NCBI GenBank assembly: GCA_030746775.1
Contig: JASLLZ010000014.1
Span: 1 to 46,601 of the forward strand
Length of the DNA stretch: 46,601 nucleotides
Origin: Rhodospirillales bacterium
Lineage (GTDB): Bacteria; Pseudomonadota; Alphaproteobacteria; Rhodospirillales; JASLLZ01
Direction of reading: 5' to 3'
The position numbers and the translations under genes are program-made. Shown here one piece after another: positions 26,413 through 35,080 of this stretch (the stretch's first letter is position 1; each line of letters opens with the position of its first letter). Below the pieces are notes generated by a model. The model saw only the letters and a program-made list of their open reading frames with translations, made no database searches and was not told the origin of the DNA.

Positions 26413-27480
26413 CTATTTCGCCCCCAAAATCTTCGGGGTTTTTCCGCGGCCACCCGCCCAGGGCAGTCCTTTTCGGCCGTTGTCGGGCAGGCGGCACAGA
26501 AGGCCCTCTTCGATCATCCATCCGACGGCGTCGGCGAGGGCTTGGCGGATGGGGCGTTGGGGCAGGCCAAGTTCGCGGACCGCCTTGGCGGAATCGAAGA
26601 TCATGGGCTTCCGCGCCAGACGCACGCCCGCCAGAGGGGCCACGGGGGGGCGCCCGCTGACGTGGTCCGCGATGAACTCCGAAGCCGCGCTGAAGGCAAA
26701 CGCCATCCAATACGGGATGCTGATCCCGGGCATGGTTAGGCCGGTGATCTCCTCGAGCATGGCCAGAACGTCCCTGAGGCGGAGGTTTTCGCCGCCGAGC
26801 ACGTAGAGTTCGCCCGGTCGGCCTCGTTCGGCCGCCAGAATATGACCGAACGCCGCATCGCGGACGTCGATCATGTTGAACTGGCAATCCAGGAAGGCCG
26901 GGGTTCGTCCATCAAGGAAGACCTGAAGCATACGCGTCGGGGGTGTGAGAAACCGGTCTCCGGGCCCCACGGGCAGGGTCGGGTTGACAATGACCAGCGG
27001 CATGTTCCGCGCCGCTGCCTTCAACGCCTCTTCCTGGGCCAAGAACTTGGACCGGCAATAGGGGCCGGGCATGTCGTTCACCGTCGGCGCCGGTTCGGTC
27101 GCGCGTGATGCGGCCGGGTGCCGGCGCTCGATGATGGATTCGGTGGAGCAGTAAACGATCCGTTCCAGGCCGGCCGCCTCGGCCTGGGCAAGGACCGTTC
27201 GGGTGCCTTGCACATTGACCTCTTCGAACTCTTCCTTGCGGGCACTCCACAGGTTGGGGTTGGCGGCTAGGTGATAAAGCCGGTCCACCTTGTTCAGGGC
27301 GCGCCCCACGATATCGGAGTCCAGAATCGAGCCCCGGAACACCTCCACCTCGGGTCCCAAGAAGGTGCTGTCGGCAATGTCGAGGACGCGGACTCGTTCA
27401 CCTCGCTCCAGTAACTGCTGGACCAGATGCTGGCCGATGAAACCGGCCCCGCCCGTGACGAGAGACATCCTTTGCGCCAT
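26413..27480 (-). CDS. HpnA-like NAD-dependent epimerase/dehydratase
   Basis: A 355-residue extended short-chain dehydrogenase. The N-terminal [12 protein letters not shown] (8-19) binds NAD, and YCRSK supplies the catalytic Tyr-x3-Lys; CSTE supplies the Ser region. It is similar in layout to the HpnA encoded at 27,680 on the other strand (shared [10 protein letters not shown] / NPSMPAGPGD, YVLGG and RLARKPM / RMARKRM blocks), so the two look like diverged paralogues arranged back to back. Substrate unknown; a nucleotide-sugar or hopanoid side-chain sugar is plausible. It lies 137 nt upstream of ispH on the same strand. Confidence 0.85.
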   Translation of the reverse strand: MAQRMSLVTGGAGFIGQHLVQQLLERGERVRVLDIADSTFLGPEVEVFRGSILDSDIVGRALNKVDRLYHLAANPNLWSARKEEFEEVNVQGTRTVLAQAEAAGLERIVYCSTESIIERRHPAASRATEPAPTVNDMPGPYCRSKFLAQEEALKAAARNMPLVIVNPTLPVGPGDRFLTPPTRMLQVFLDGRTPAFLDCQFNMIDVRDAAFGHILAAERGRPGELYVLGGENLRLRDVLAMLEEITGLTMPGISIPYWMAFAFSAASEFIADHVSGRPPVAPLAGVRLARKPMIFDSAKAVRELGLPQRPIRQALADAVGWMIEEGLLCRLPDNGRKGLPWAGGRGKTPKILGAK

Positions 27481-27530
27481 CGGCTTTCGTGCCCCTGCTA
27501 CACATTAATTTTTAGGCCCGCGCCCGACGA

Positions 27531-27560
27531 GTGACAAGCATTTTCCCCGTGCTATATATT
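27531..27560 (+). promoter_or_regulatory. candidate promoter for hpnA
   Basis: GTGACA (27531-27536) with TATATT (27555-27560, 18-nt spacer) or TATATA (27553-27558, 16-nt spacer) in the 199-nt divergent gap. This would give a leader of about 115 nt before hpnA. Nothing as good is seen for the epimerase on the minus strand. Confidence 0.42.
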
Positions 27561-27679
27561 CATGCCATCTTGGTGGTTTCCATTGATCTTCGCCGTGTGT
27601 CGCGGGTCGGTTCGGTCGTTAAGGACATTTCGCCGCCGCGTTGCCGGCGTCTCCTTGGGAAAAAGCGGATTGGCGGGCA

Positions 27680-28672
27680 ATGTCGATACTGGTTACGGGA
27701 GCAACGGGTTTCGTCGGCGCGGCGGTGGCGAGACGCCTCGTCGGTCGGGGCTTCGAGGTGCGCGTCCTGGTGCGTCCGAACAGCGACCGGAGCAACATAG
27801 AAGGGCTCGACGTTGATGTGACAACCGGCGATTTGGCCGATCGCGTGTCCCTAAAAAATGCCGCCAAGGGATGCGCCGCCTTGTTCCACGTCGCCGCCGA
27901 TTACCGCCTGTGGACGCGTGATCCTCAGGCGATGTTCAAGACCAACGTCGACGGTACCCGCAACGTCCTCAAAGCCGCCGCCGAGGCCGGGGCGACGCGC
28001 ATCGTCTACACCAGCAGCGTGGCGGTGCTTGGCCTGAGAGACGTGGGCGAACCGGCGGACGAGGAAACACCGGTCACGTTTGCCGACATGATCGGACCCT
28101 ACAAGCAGTCAAAGTTCCAGGCCGAAGAGGACGTCCGCCGTCTGGTCGCCGAGGAGGGCCTGCCCGTCGTCATCGTCAATCCCTCCATGCCGGCGGGGCC
28201 CGGCGACGTCAAGCCGACGCCGACCGGGCGCATGATCGTCGAGGCCGCCTCGGGCCGGGTGCCGGCCTATGTCGACAGCGGCCTCAACGTCGTCCACGTC
28301 GACGATGTGGCAACCGGCCATCTGCTGGCCTTCGAACGGGGCGAGATCGGAGAGCGCTATGTGCTGGGCGGCGATGACATGAGTCTGAGAGAAATTCTCA
28401 ACGCCGTCACCGCCGCCGCCGGCCGCCGGCCGCCGCGCCTTCGCGTGCCCCACGGCCTGGTCCTTCCCGTCGCCTACGCGGCGGACGCCTGGAGCCGAGT
28501 GAGCGGCGGCGGGGAACCGTTCGTGAGCGTCGACGGGGTGCGCATGGCGCGTAAAAGGATGTTCTTCTCCAGCGCCAAGGCGCGACGGGTCCTGGGCTAC
28601 GATCCGGGACCGGCGCGGGTCGCTCTCGGCGACGCCGTCGCCTGGTTCCGCGACAACGGATACCTTTCCTAG
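27680..28672 (+). CDS. hpnA: hopanoid-associated sugar epimerase HpnA
   Basis: An NAD-dependent sugar epimerase-like protein of 330 residues found with hopanoid genes. ILVTGATGFVGAAVARRL (3-20) is the cofactor-binding motif, DVTTGDLAD follows, TSSVAVLG gives the Ser region and YKQSK the Tyr/Lys pair. HpnA is thought to act on the sugar-like side chain of hopanoids, but its reaction is not known. The ATG at 27680 starts directly at the first beta strand; the 13 upstream in-frame codons are ignored. It leads toward the cytidylyltransferase gene 104 nt later. Confidence 0.9.
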   Translation: MSILVTGATGFVGAAVARRLVGRGFEVRVLVRPNSDRSNIEGLDVDVTTGDLADRVSLKNAAKGCAALFHVAADYRLWTRDPQAMFKTNVDGTRNVLKAAAEAGATRIVYTSSVAVLGLRDVGEPADEETPVTFADMIGPYKQSKFQAEEDVRRLVAEEGLPVVIVNPSMPAGPGDVKPTPTGRMIVEAASGRVPAYVDSGLNVVHVDDVATGHLLAFERGEIGERYVLGGDDMSLREILNAVTAAAGRRPPRLRVPHGLVLPVAYAADAWSRVSGGGEPFVSVDGVRMARKRMFFSSAKARRVLGYDPGPARVALGDAVAWFRDNGYLS

Positions 28673-28776
28673 ACCGCCCCTCGAACGCCGGCAGGCTTTC
28701 GCGATAGGGCCGATTGGGGTAAAACACGGCTCTCGGGGGCAAGGCAAATCTTCCCAACGCGGCAAGAGGGTACAAG

Positions 28777-29553
28777 ATGAAAGCGATCATGCTGGCGGCG
28801 GGCGTTGGACGCCGCCTTTATGGCGATGAAGGAGATCAGCCGTCGAAGGCGCTGCTCCCGTTCGGCGGCAAGACCCTGCTGCGGCGCCATATCGAGGTCC
28901 TGCGCCCGAATGGCGTCGAGGAATTGACGATCGTGGTCGGTTATCGCAAGGAAGAGGTTGTGGCCGAGGCGCTATCGGTGGCCGGGGCGGATTTCGTCGA
29001 CGCCGTCGAAAACCCGGACTTTCGCGGCGGGCCGATCGTCTCGCTGTGGTGCGCCCGCGAAGTTCTGAGGAGCGGCGCGGCCATCCTCTTCATGGACGCT
29101 GATGTCCTCTATCACCCCATGCTGTTGGAGCGCCTAATCGGTTCGCGCCATGAAAACTGCTTCCTCCTCGACCGCGACATCGAACCGGGCGAGGACCCGG
29201 TGCGCCTTTGTATCCGCGACGCCTCGCCGGTGGATTTCGGAAAGGTGGTAGAGGGCGACTTCGACATGATCGGCGAGTGGCCAGGTTTCCTGCGCCTGTC
29301 GCCCCGCGTCGCGGCACGCGTCGCAGACGCCACCGAAACCTATATCGAACGCGGCGAGATCGGGGTGACCTATGAAGAAGCCGTGCGCGACGTGTTGGTG
29401 GACGAGCCACCCGGCACTTTTGGATACGAAGACATCACGGGCATCCCGTGGATCGAGATCGACTTCCCGAGCGATCTGTTGCGCGCCGAAAAGCAGATCC
29501 TGCCCCGTATCCTGGCCCGCCCCGCCCCGGCGCGCGGTCAAGGGTTCGCTTAA
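28777..29553 (+). CDS. LicC/IPCT-like nucleotidyltransferase (cytidylyltransferase)
   Basis: A 258-residue NTP-transferase, probably charging a phosphorylated alcohol with CMP. MLAAGVGRRL (5-14) is the nucleotide loop, PSKALLPFGGKTLL carries the conserved Lys24, and FMDADVL (105-111) is the metal-binding DxD. The block NPDFRGGPIVSLWCAREVL resembles the N-P-x-Y...SL..A segment of phosphocholine, aminoethylphosphonate and inositol-phosphate cytidylyltransferases. The next gene (51 nt) is a CDP-alcohol phosphatidyltransferase, as expected if this enzyme makes its CDP-alcohol; in archaea and thermophiles the two domains are fused (IPCT-DIPPS). The substrate here is open. No signal or membrane segment. 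Confidence 0.82.
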   Translation: MKAIMLAAGVGRRLYGDEGDQPSKALLPFGGKTLLRRHIEVLRPNGVEELTIVVGYRKEEVVAEALSVAGADFVDAVENPDFRGGPIVSLWCAREVLRSGAAILFMDADVLYHPMLLERLIGSRHENCFLLDRDIEPGEDPVRLCIRDASPVDFGKVVEGDFDMIGEWPGFLRLSPRVAARVADATETYIERGEIGVTYEEAVRDVLVDEPPGTFGYEDITGIPWIEIDFPSDLLRAEKQILPRILARPAPARGQGFA

Positions 29554-29603
29554 GGAATCGGGTCCCGGGTGTCCTCTCCCGACGTGCCGGTGGGGCAGCG
29601 ACG

Positions 29604-30188
29604 ATGAGCCACAACACATGGATACACCGCGGCGTTCGGGTCTTGGTTAGGCCCCTGGCCGCAACCCCGGTGACGCCGAACCACTTGACCGGCTTGCGGC
29701 TGCTGAGTGGATTGGGCGCCGCCGCTGCCTTCGCCGTCGGCGGCTCGCCATGGCACTATTACGGCGCCGGCCTTTTCGTCGTCTCCATGCTTCTCGACCG
29801 CGCCGACGGCGAGCTGGCGCGCCTTGGCGGCAAGACGACACCCTGGGGCCACAACTTCGATTTGCTGTCCGACTTGTTGTCGGAGACCCTGGTCTTCATC
29901 GGTCTTGGCATCGGCCTGCGCCACGGCATTCTCGGGGTGTGGGCCATTCCCATGGGGCTAGTCGCCGGGCTTGCCGTGGCGCTTACTTTCTGGTTGTTCC
30001 TGCGGGCCGGGCCGCAGGCCGGCGCAAGCCAACCCGCGCCCGGGTTCGATCCCGACGATGCCCTGGTCATCGTGCCCGTGGCCGTGGTGTTCGGCGCCAG
30101 CGTGCCGCTGCTCATCGCCGCCGCCCTGGGCGCGCCGGCCTTCGCCGCCTATTCCTATTGGCGCCTGCGGGCCGACCTGAAAGGGTAG
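29604..30188 (+). CDS. CDP-alcohol phosphatidyltransferase (copy 1)
   Basis: A small integral membrane enzyme (194 residues, about six helices) transferring a phospho-alcohol or phosphatidyl group from a CDP-activated donor. The class motif is complete: Asp65, Asp68-Gly69, Ala72-Arg73, Gly82, Asp86 and Asp90 (LDRADGELARL and NFDLLSD). The ATG at 29604 is the first Met before the family start TPVTPNHLT. It lies just after a cytidylyltransferase, so its donor may be that enzyme's product. Copy 2 at 34,329 aligns with it without gaps through the motif. Confidence 0.87.
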   Translation: MSHNTWIHRGVRVLVRPLAATPVTPNHLTGLRLLSGLGAAAAFAVGGSPWHYYGAGLFVVSMLLDRADGELARLGGKTTPWGHNFDLLSDLLSETLVFIGLGIGLRHGILGVWAIPMGLVAGLAVALTFWLFLRAGPQAGASQPAPGFDPDDALVIVPVAVVFGASVPLLIAAALGAPAFAAYSYWRLRADLKG

Positions 30189-30290
30189 GGCGATGGCTTG
30201 CCCGGTTGTTTGGTTGCGACTAGGCTAATCGTCAAGGGCCCCGTGAACGTAAAAATGTGGGGCGACGCAAAATGTATTCGGGGAGGCGTC

Positions 30291-32306
30291 ATGAAGCTTG
30301 ATCCGGTCACGCTCGAGATCCTCAACAACAAGGTCGTCGCCATCGCCGACGAGATGTTCTACGGCCTCAAGCACGCCTCGCGGTCGATCTACGTCAAGGA
30401 GGCGGACGACTTCGACGTGGCGCTTCTGAATGTTGCCGGCGACCTGTTCGTCCATCCCTCGGTGTCGACCATGAACTTCCTCATCGATACCGATTTCAGG
30501 CCGACCATCGCGGCGGTACCCGACGTGGAAGAGGGCGACGTCATCATCACCAACGACCCCTACACGTCCGGCGCGCTTTCCACCCACCTGCCCGACATCC
30601 ACATGATCCGGCCCTATTTCCACCGCGGCCGTATCGTCGCCTACGGCTGGTGCTTCGTCCACTGCACCGACATCGGCGGCGTCGTGCCGTCGTCGATCGC
30701 GCCCAGCCTTAGCGAGATCTTCCAGGAAGGCCTGCGCATCCCGCCGATGAAGTTCCTCAAGCGGGGCAAGTTGAACGACGACCTGATGGCGCTCATCATG
30801 GCCAACAACCGCGAACCCGAGGTCAATCGAGGCGACATCAAGGCCATGCTGGGAACGCTGGAGACCGGCGAGGGCCGGGTCCGCGAGCTCATCGCCCGAC
30901 ACGGGCTGCGGACCTTTCTGGACGCTCAGACGGACCTTCAGGATTACACGGCGGCCAAGGCGCGCGAAGTGCTCAGGCGCATCCCCGATGGGGTTTACGA
31001 ATTCTGGGATTATATGGACGACGACAAGGTGACCCGTATTCCGCTCCGCGTCCGGGTCAAGCTGACGGTCAAGGACGGCCGCATGAAAATCGATCTCACC
31101 GGTACCGATCCTCAGGTACGGGCCGCCTATAACGTGCCGACCAACGGCAAGCGCAACTATTGGATCAGCCTTAGGGTGACCAACTTCTTGACGACCAACG
31201 ACCAGACCATGTCCAAGAATATCGGTCTTTACCGATCCATCGAGGCCGTCGTCCCGCCGGGGATTTTGATGAACGCCGAGTTCCCCGACGCCTGCGGCGT
31301 GCGTTCGAACCCGCCGCTCAGGATCAGCGGCGCCATCAACGGCGCCCTCCTCAAGGCCGGGTCCGATTTCCTGCCGGCGCCCAGCGACGGCAGCACCATG
31401 CCCTTGGCGCTGTCGGAATTCGAAGCGGCGGGTGACCAGCGCCGGGTGGCGGTGATCGAGCCCATGCGCGGCGGCATGGGCGCGATGAAGGGCCAGGACG
31501 GCGTTGATGCCCGCGACACCAGCCTCAACAACATGCGCAACCATCCCGTCGAAACGGTGGAGAACGATATGGGACTGGTCGTTTGCCGCTATGACGTGCG
31601 CATCGATTCAGGCGGCCCCGGCAAGTGGCGGGGCGGCGTCGGCCAGATCCTTGAATTCGAGGTCCTGCGTGACGGCGGCAGGGTGCTGTCACGCGGCATG
31701 GAGAGGCTGCGCTTCCCGGCCTATGGCGTCGGCGGCGGCAAGCCGGGTGCGAAAATGCGCTCCATTCTCAACATAGGCCGCGCGGACGAAAAGGAACTGA
31801 CCAAGTTCGACCAGTTGGAGGTCAATGCCGGCGATACCGTCACTTTCTTGATGGGCGGTGGCGGCGGCTATGGCGATCCCTTTGAACGCGATCCGGAACG
31901 GGTGCGAAGCGACGTAGAGATGGGTTTTGTCAGCCGCGAAGCGGCGCGCAGCGATTACGGTGTCGTGATCGGCAACGGCGGTGGCCTCGACGGCACGGCG
32001 ACGAAGAGGCTTAGGGCGCGCCGGGCCAAGGATAACATCCACACCGATTTTGACTTTGGCCCCGAGCGCGAGGCTTGGGAGCGGGTATTCGACGACAAGA
32101 CCATGTGGGAGCTCAACCGCCGACTGTTCGATCTTCCAAAATCGGCGCGCCAGGACAAGCGGCGCTGGATCATCGAACAGGCGGTGCCGGACCTGCCGAT
32201 CGCCGGCGCGGGCTCGCTAACCGACGTTCTCGCCGATGCGGACGCGGCGCGTCGGCGCCTTAAACACGCCATGGTTCAGGCCTTTGGTTCGGAGGAAACA
32301 TCATGA
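30291..32306 (+). CDS. hydantoinase B/oxoprolinase family protein (first of tandem pair)
   Basis: A 671-residue HyuB-type protein, the subunit that with HyuA hydrolyses 5-oxoproline, N-methylhydantoin or carboxylates ketones at ATP cost. Typical elements: MKLDPVTLEILNN start, DPYTSGALSTHLPDIHMIRP, NNMRNHPVE, SGGPGKWRGG and a glycine-rich GGGGGYGDPFERDP. The ATG has a GGAGG site 6 nt upstream; an upstream in-frame start is not supported. It ends in ATGA, overlapping the next gene, a close paralogue of identical length. No HyuA gene is in the window. The C-terminal 90 residues after the glycine-rich block go beyond the shorter HyuB proteins. Confidence 0.9.
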   Translation: MKLDPVTLEILNNKVVAIADEMFYGLKHASRSIYVKEADDFDVALLNVAGDLFVHPSVSTMNFLIDTDFRPTIAAVPDVEEGDVIITNDPYTSGALSTHLPDIHMIRPYFHRGRIVAYGWCFVHCTDIGGVVPSSIAPSLSEIFQEGLRIPPMKFLKRGKLNDDLMALIMANNREPEVNRGDIKAMLGTLETGEGRVRELIARHGLRTFLDAQTDLQDYTAAKAREVLRRIPDGVYEFWDYMDDDKVTRIPLRVRVKLTVKDGRMKIDLTGTDPQVRAAYNVPTNGKRNYWISLRVTNFLTTNDQTMSKNIGLYRSIEAVVPPGILMNAEFPDACGVRSNPPLRISGAINGALLKAGSDFLPAPSDGSTMPLALSEFEAAGDQRRVAVIEPMRGGMGAMKGQDGVDARDTSLNNMRNHPVETVENDMGLVVCRYDVRIDSGGPGKWRGGVGQILEFEVLRDGGRVLSRGMERLRFPAYGVGGGKPGAKMRSILNIGRADEKELTKFDQLEVNAGDTVTFLMGGGGGYGDPFERDPERVRSDVEMGFVSREAARSDYGVVIGNGGGLDGTATKRLRARRAKDNIHTDFDFGPEREAWERVFDDKTMWELNRRLFDLPKSARQDKRRWIIEQAVPDLPIAGAGSLTDVLADADAARRRLKHAMVQAFGSEETS

Positions 32307-34318
32307 AGCTCGATCCGGTTACTCTTGAAATCCTCAACAACAAAATTGTGGCGATCGCCGAGGAGATGTATTTCGGCCTCAAGCGTGCGTCACGCTCGAT
32401 CTACGTCAAGGAGGCCGACGATTTCGACGTGGCGCTTTTGGATACGGCCGGCGATCTGTTCGGCCATGCCGCCTCGGCGACGATGAACTTTCTCATCGAC
32501 ACCCCATTCGCGGGAACCATCAAGGCGGTTCCCGACCTCGAACGCGGTGACGTCATCATTACCAACGATCCCTATACGTCCCACGGTCTGTCCACCCACC
32601 TGCCGGACATTCACCTGATCCGGCCCTATTTCCACGGCAAGCGGATCGTTGCCTACGGTTGGTGCTTCGTTCATTCGACCGACATGGGCGGCTCCGTGCC
32701 CAGCTCGATCGCGCCGTCGCTCAGTGAGATTTTTCAAGAAGGCCTGCGCATCCCACCGATGAAGTTTGTCAAGCGCGGCAAGATGAACGACGACCTGCTG
32801 GGCATCCTCATGGCCAACAACCGCGAGCCCGAGGTCAACATGGGCGACATCCGGGCCATGTTGGGATCCTTGGAGACCGGTGAAACCCGGGTCCGGGAAG
32901 TCATCGAACGCCACGGCGTGCAAACGTTCCTCGACGCGCAGACCGACCTTCAGGACTACACGGCCAAGAAAGCGCGCGACGTCCTGCGCCTTATCCCCGA
33001 CGGGACCTATGAGTTCTGGGACTTCATGGACGACGACCGGGTGACCCGTATTCCGCTTCGCGTGCGCGTAAAAATGACCGTCAAGGACGGCAAGCTCGAG
33101 CTCGATCTTAGCGGCACCGACCCCCAAGTGCGCGCCGCCTACAACGTGCCGACAAACGGCAAGCGCAACTACTGGATCACCATCCGGTTGACCAACTTCC
33201 TCACCACCTATGACCTCAGCATGGCCAAGAACGCCGGCCTTTACCGCACGGTCCGGGCCATCGTTCCGCAAGGCATCCTCATGAACGCCGAGTTCCCCGA
33301 TGCCTGCGGCGTCCGATCGAGCCCCTCGCTCAGGGTCAGCGGCTGCATCAACGGCGCCCTCCTCAAGGCCAATCCCGAGCTCATGCCGGCGCCCAGCGGC
33401 GGCAACAGCATGCCCTTTGCTCTTGCCGAATATGACTCCCTCGGCATCAAGCGCTCGGTCCAGGTGATCGAACCCATGCGCGGCGGCATGGGCGCCATGA
33501 AGGGCCAGGACGGCGTCGATGGCCGCGATACCAGCCTCAACAACATGCGCAACCACCCCGTCGAGGCGGTGGAGAACGACATGGGCATCATCTTCCGCAA
33601 CTACGACATACGGCCCGATTCGGGCGGGCCGGGTAAATGGCGGGGCGGCATCGGCCAGGTTATTACCGTCGAGGTTCTGCGCGATGGCGGCAGTTTTCTG
33701 TCACGCGGCATGGAGCGCCTGCGCTTCCCGCCCTATGGCGTCCTTGGCGGTAAGCCGGGCGACGGCATGCGCGCAATCCTCAACCTGGGGCGCGCCGACG
33801 AGAAAAAACTGACCAAGTTCGATCAGTTGCCGGTCAATGCCGGCGATACCCTCACCTTCATGATGGCGGGCGGCGGCGGTTACGGCGATCCCTTCGAGCG
33901 TGACCCCGAAATGGTGCGGAACGACGTCGAGTCGGGATTTGTCAGCCGGGAGGGCGCACGCCGCGACTATGGCGTGGTTATCGGCGAAGACGAAGCCGTT
34001 GACGAGGCGGCGACGGCGAAGCTGCGCGCCAGCAGGGTCAAGGACAACATCCGCGCCGATTTCGATTTCGGCCCCGAGCGCGAGGCCTGGGAAGCGGTCT
34101 TCGACGACGCCGTCATGAGCGAGCTCAACCGCCGTCTTCTCGAACTTCCCAAATCGATCCGCCAGGACAAGCGGCGCTGGATCATCGAACAGACGGTGCC
34201 TGATCTTCCGCGCGCCGGGGCGGGCTTGCTGGTCGATGTACTCTCCGACGCGGACGCGGCGCGCCGACGCCTCAAGCAGGCCATGGCCCGGGCATTCGAC
34301 ACCGGGGCGCCCCCCTAA
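32303..34318 (+). CDS. hydantoinase B/oxoprolinase family protein (second of tandem pair)
   Basis: A 671-residue paralogue of the preceding protein, alignable without gaps over nearly its whole length and by eye about three quarters identical, with the same MKLDPVTLEILNN start and DPYTSHGLSTHLPDIHLIRP, NNMRNHPVE and GGGGYGDPFERDP blocks. The pair arose by tandem duplication and may form a hetero-oligomer, with divergence concentrated in short patches (for example residues 46-70). Start and upstream stop overlap by 4 nt, so translation is coupled. It converges with CDP-alcohol transferase copy 2, 10 nt away. Confidence 0.9.
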   Translation: MKLDPVTLEILNNKIVAIAEEMYFGLKRASRSIYVKEADDFDVALLDTAGDLFGHAASATMNFLIDTPFAGTIKAVPDLERGDVIITNDPYTSHGLSTHLPDIHLIRPYFHGKRIVAYGWCFVHSTDMGGSVPSSIAPSLSEIFQEGLRIPPMKFVKRGKMNDDLLGILMANNREPEVNMGDIRAMLGSLETGETRVREVIERHGVQTFLDAQTDLQDYTAKKARDVLRLIPDGTYEFWDFMDDDRVTRIPLRVRVKMTVKDGKLELDLSGTDPQVRAAYNVPTNGKRNYWITIRLTNFLTTYDLSMAKNAGLYRTVRAIVPQGILMNAEFPDACGVRSSPSLRVSGCINGALLKANPELMPAPSGGNSMPFALAEYDSLGIKRSVQVIEPMRGGMGAMKGQDGVDGRDTSLNNMRNHPVEAVENDMGIIFRNYDIRPDSGGPGKWRGGIGQVITVEVLRDGGSFLSRGMERLRFPPYGVLGGKPGDGMRAILNLGRADEKKLTKFDQLPVNAGDTLTFMMAGGGGYGDPFERDPEMVRNDVESGFVSREGARRDYGVVIGEDEAVDEAATAKLRASRVKDNIRADFDFGPEREAWEAVFDDAVMSELNRRLLELPKSIRQDKRRWIIEQTVPDLPRAGAGLLVDVLSDADAARRRLKQAMARAFDTGAPP

Positions 34319-34328
34319 CCAGCCGGGA

Positions 34329-34964
34329 TCATCGGCAACCGGAGACGCGGCGGCGCGTGCGCGCCAGCAGCCACAGACTCCACAGGCAATAAACGACGGC
34401 GCCGATGCCGGCGGCGACAAAAAACGGGGTCAGGAAGCCGAGCCAGGTGATCGGCGCCAGAAGGTAGATGCCGTCTTCCAACTCAAAGCCGGCGTACCCG
34501 GGGTACCCAATGGCGTCGTTCTCGCCGCCGATGCCCGTTTCCTGGGCCTTTGCCTTGTCGATGCCCAGGTTCAGGCCCATCGACAGAAGGGCCGAGGCGC
34601 TTCCCGCCAGGCCAAGGAGCAAGGCCCACGGGCCGAGAGGGCCGGCGGCCAATCCAATGCCGATACCAAGAAAGAGGGCGGCGTAACTCACCGCCCCGGC
34701 GACGTAATCATAGTAGTAGCCGAAGCGCGACGCGACGCCCTTGAGGCGCGCCAGTTCGCCGTCGAAATGATCGAGAAAGCGGGCGAGGACGAAAAGCCCC
34801 GCCGCCCATCCGGCCAGGGTCGGATCGCCGGCGGCGAACAGGCCGGCCGAGGCAAGGGCAAGCACCAGTGTCAGCGTCGTCAACTGATTGGGAGTGACCG
34901 GCGTCAGCGCCAACGGTTTGACAAGAATGCGCGCCGCGCGCTGGTCCCAGGGGGGCTGATCCAT
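34329..34964 (-). CDS. CDP-alcohol phosphatidyltransferase-like protein (copy 2), motif incomplete
   Basis: A 211-residue membrane protein with about six helices, paralogous to copy 1 (shared RPLA/KPLA-TPVTPN start and the same spacing). The class motif has Asp65, Asp68-Gly69, Ala72-Arg73, Gly82 and Asp86, but the fourth acidic residue, thought to be the general base, is Gly90 (YYYDYVAG). A polar loop (IGGENDAIGYPGYAGFELEDG) before the last helices is absent from copy 1. It may be inactive, use another base, or have a changed role. It is divergent from hpnN. Confidence 0.83.
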   Translation of the reverse strand: MDQPPWDQRAARILVKPLALTPVTPNQLTTLTLVLALASAGLFAAGDPTLAGWAAGLFVLARFLDHFDGELARLKGVASRFGYYYDYVAGAVSYAALFLGIGIGLAAGPLGPWALLLGLAGSASALLSMGLNLGIDKAKAQETGIGGENDAIGYPGYAGFELEDGIYLLAPITWLGFLTPFFVAAGIGAVVYCLWSLWLLARTRRRVSGCR

Positions 34965-35021
34965 GGCCCGGGCACGGTGTTGCAGGGACCGGCGGATGTC
35001 AAGGGCGGGCCGCTATCATTC

Positions 35022-35051
35022 TTGTTTCAAACGCTTCTTCGGGGCTATAAG
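35022..35051 (+). promoter_or_regulatory. candidate promoter for hpnN
   Basis: TTGTTT (35022-35027), an 18-nt spacer and TATAAG (35046-35051), about 30 nt before the TTG start of hpnN. The -35 is weak, the -10 good. Confidence 0.35.
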
Positions 35052-35080
35052 CGGCGCCATCAGATGAACGGGTCCCTGCC

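Noticed and set aside
26276-26887. 204-codon upstream extension of ispH
   Set aside because: Runs antisense-frame through the epimerase gene, no homology, and a good ribosome site marks the ATG at 26275.
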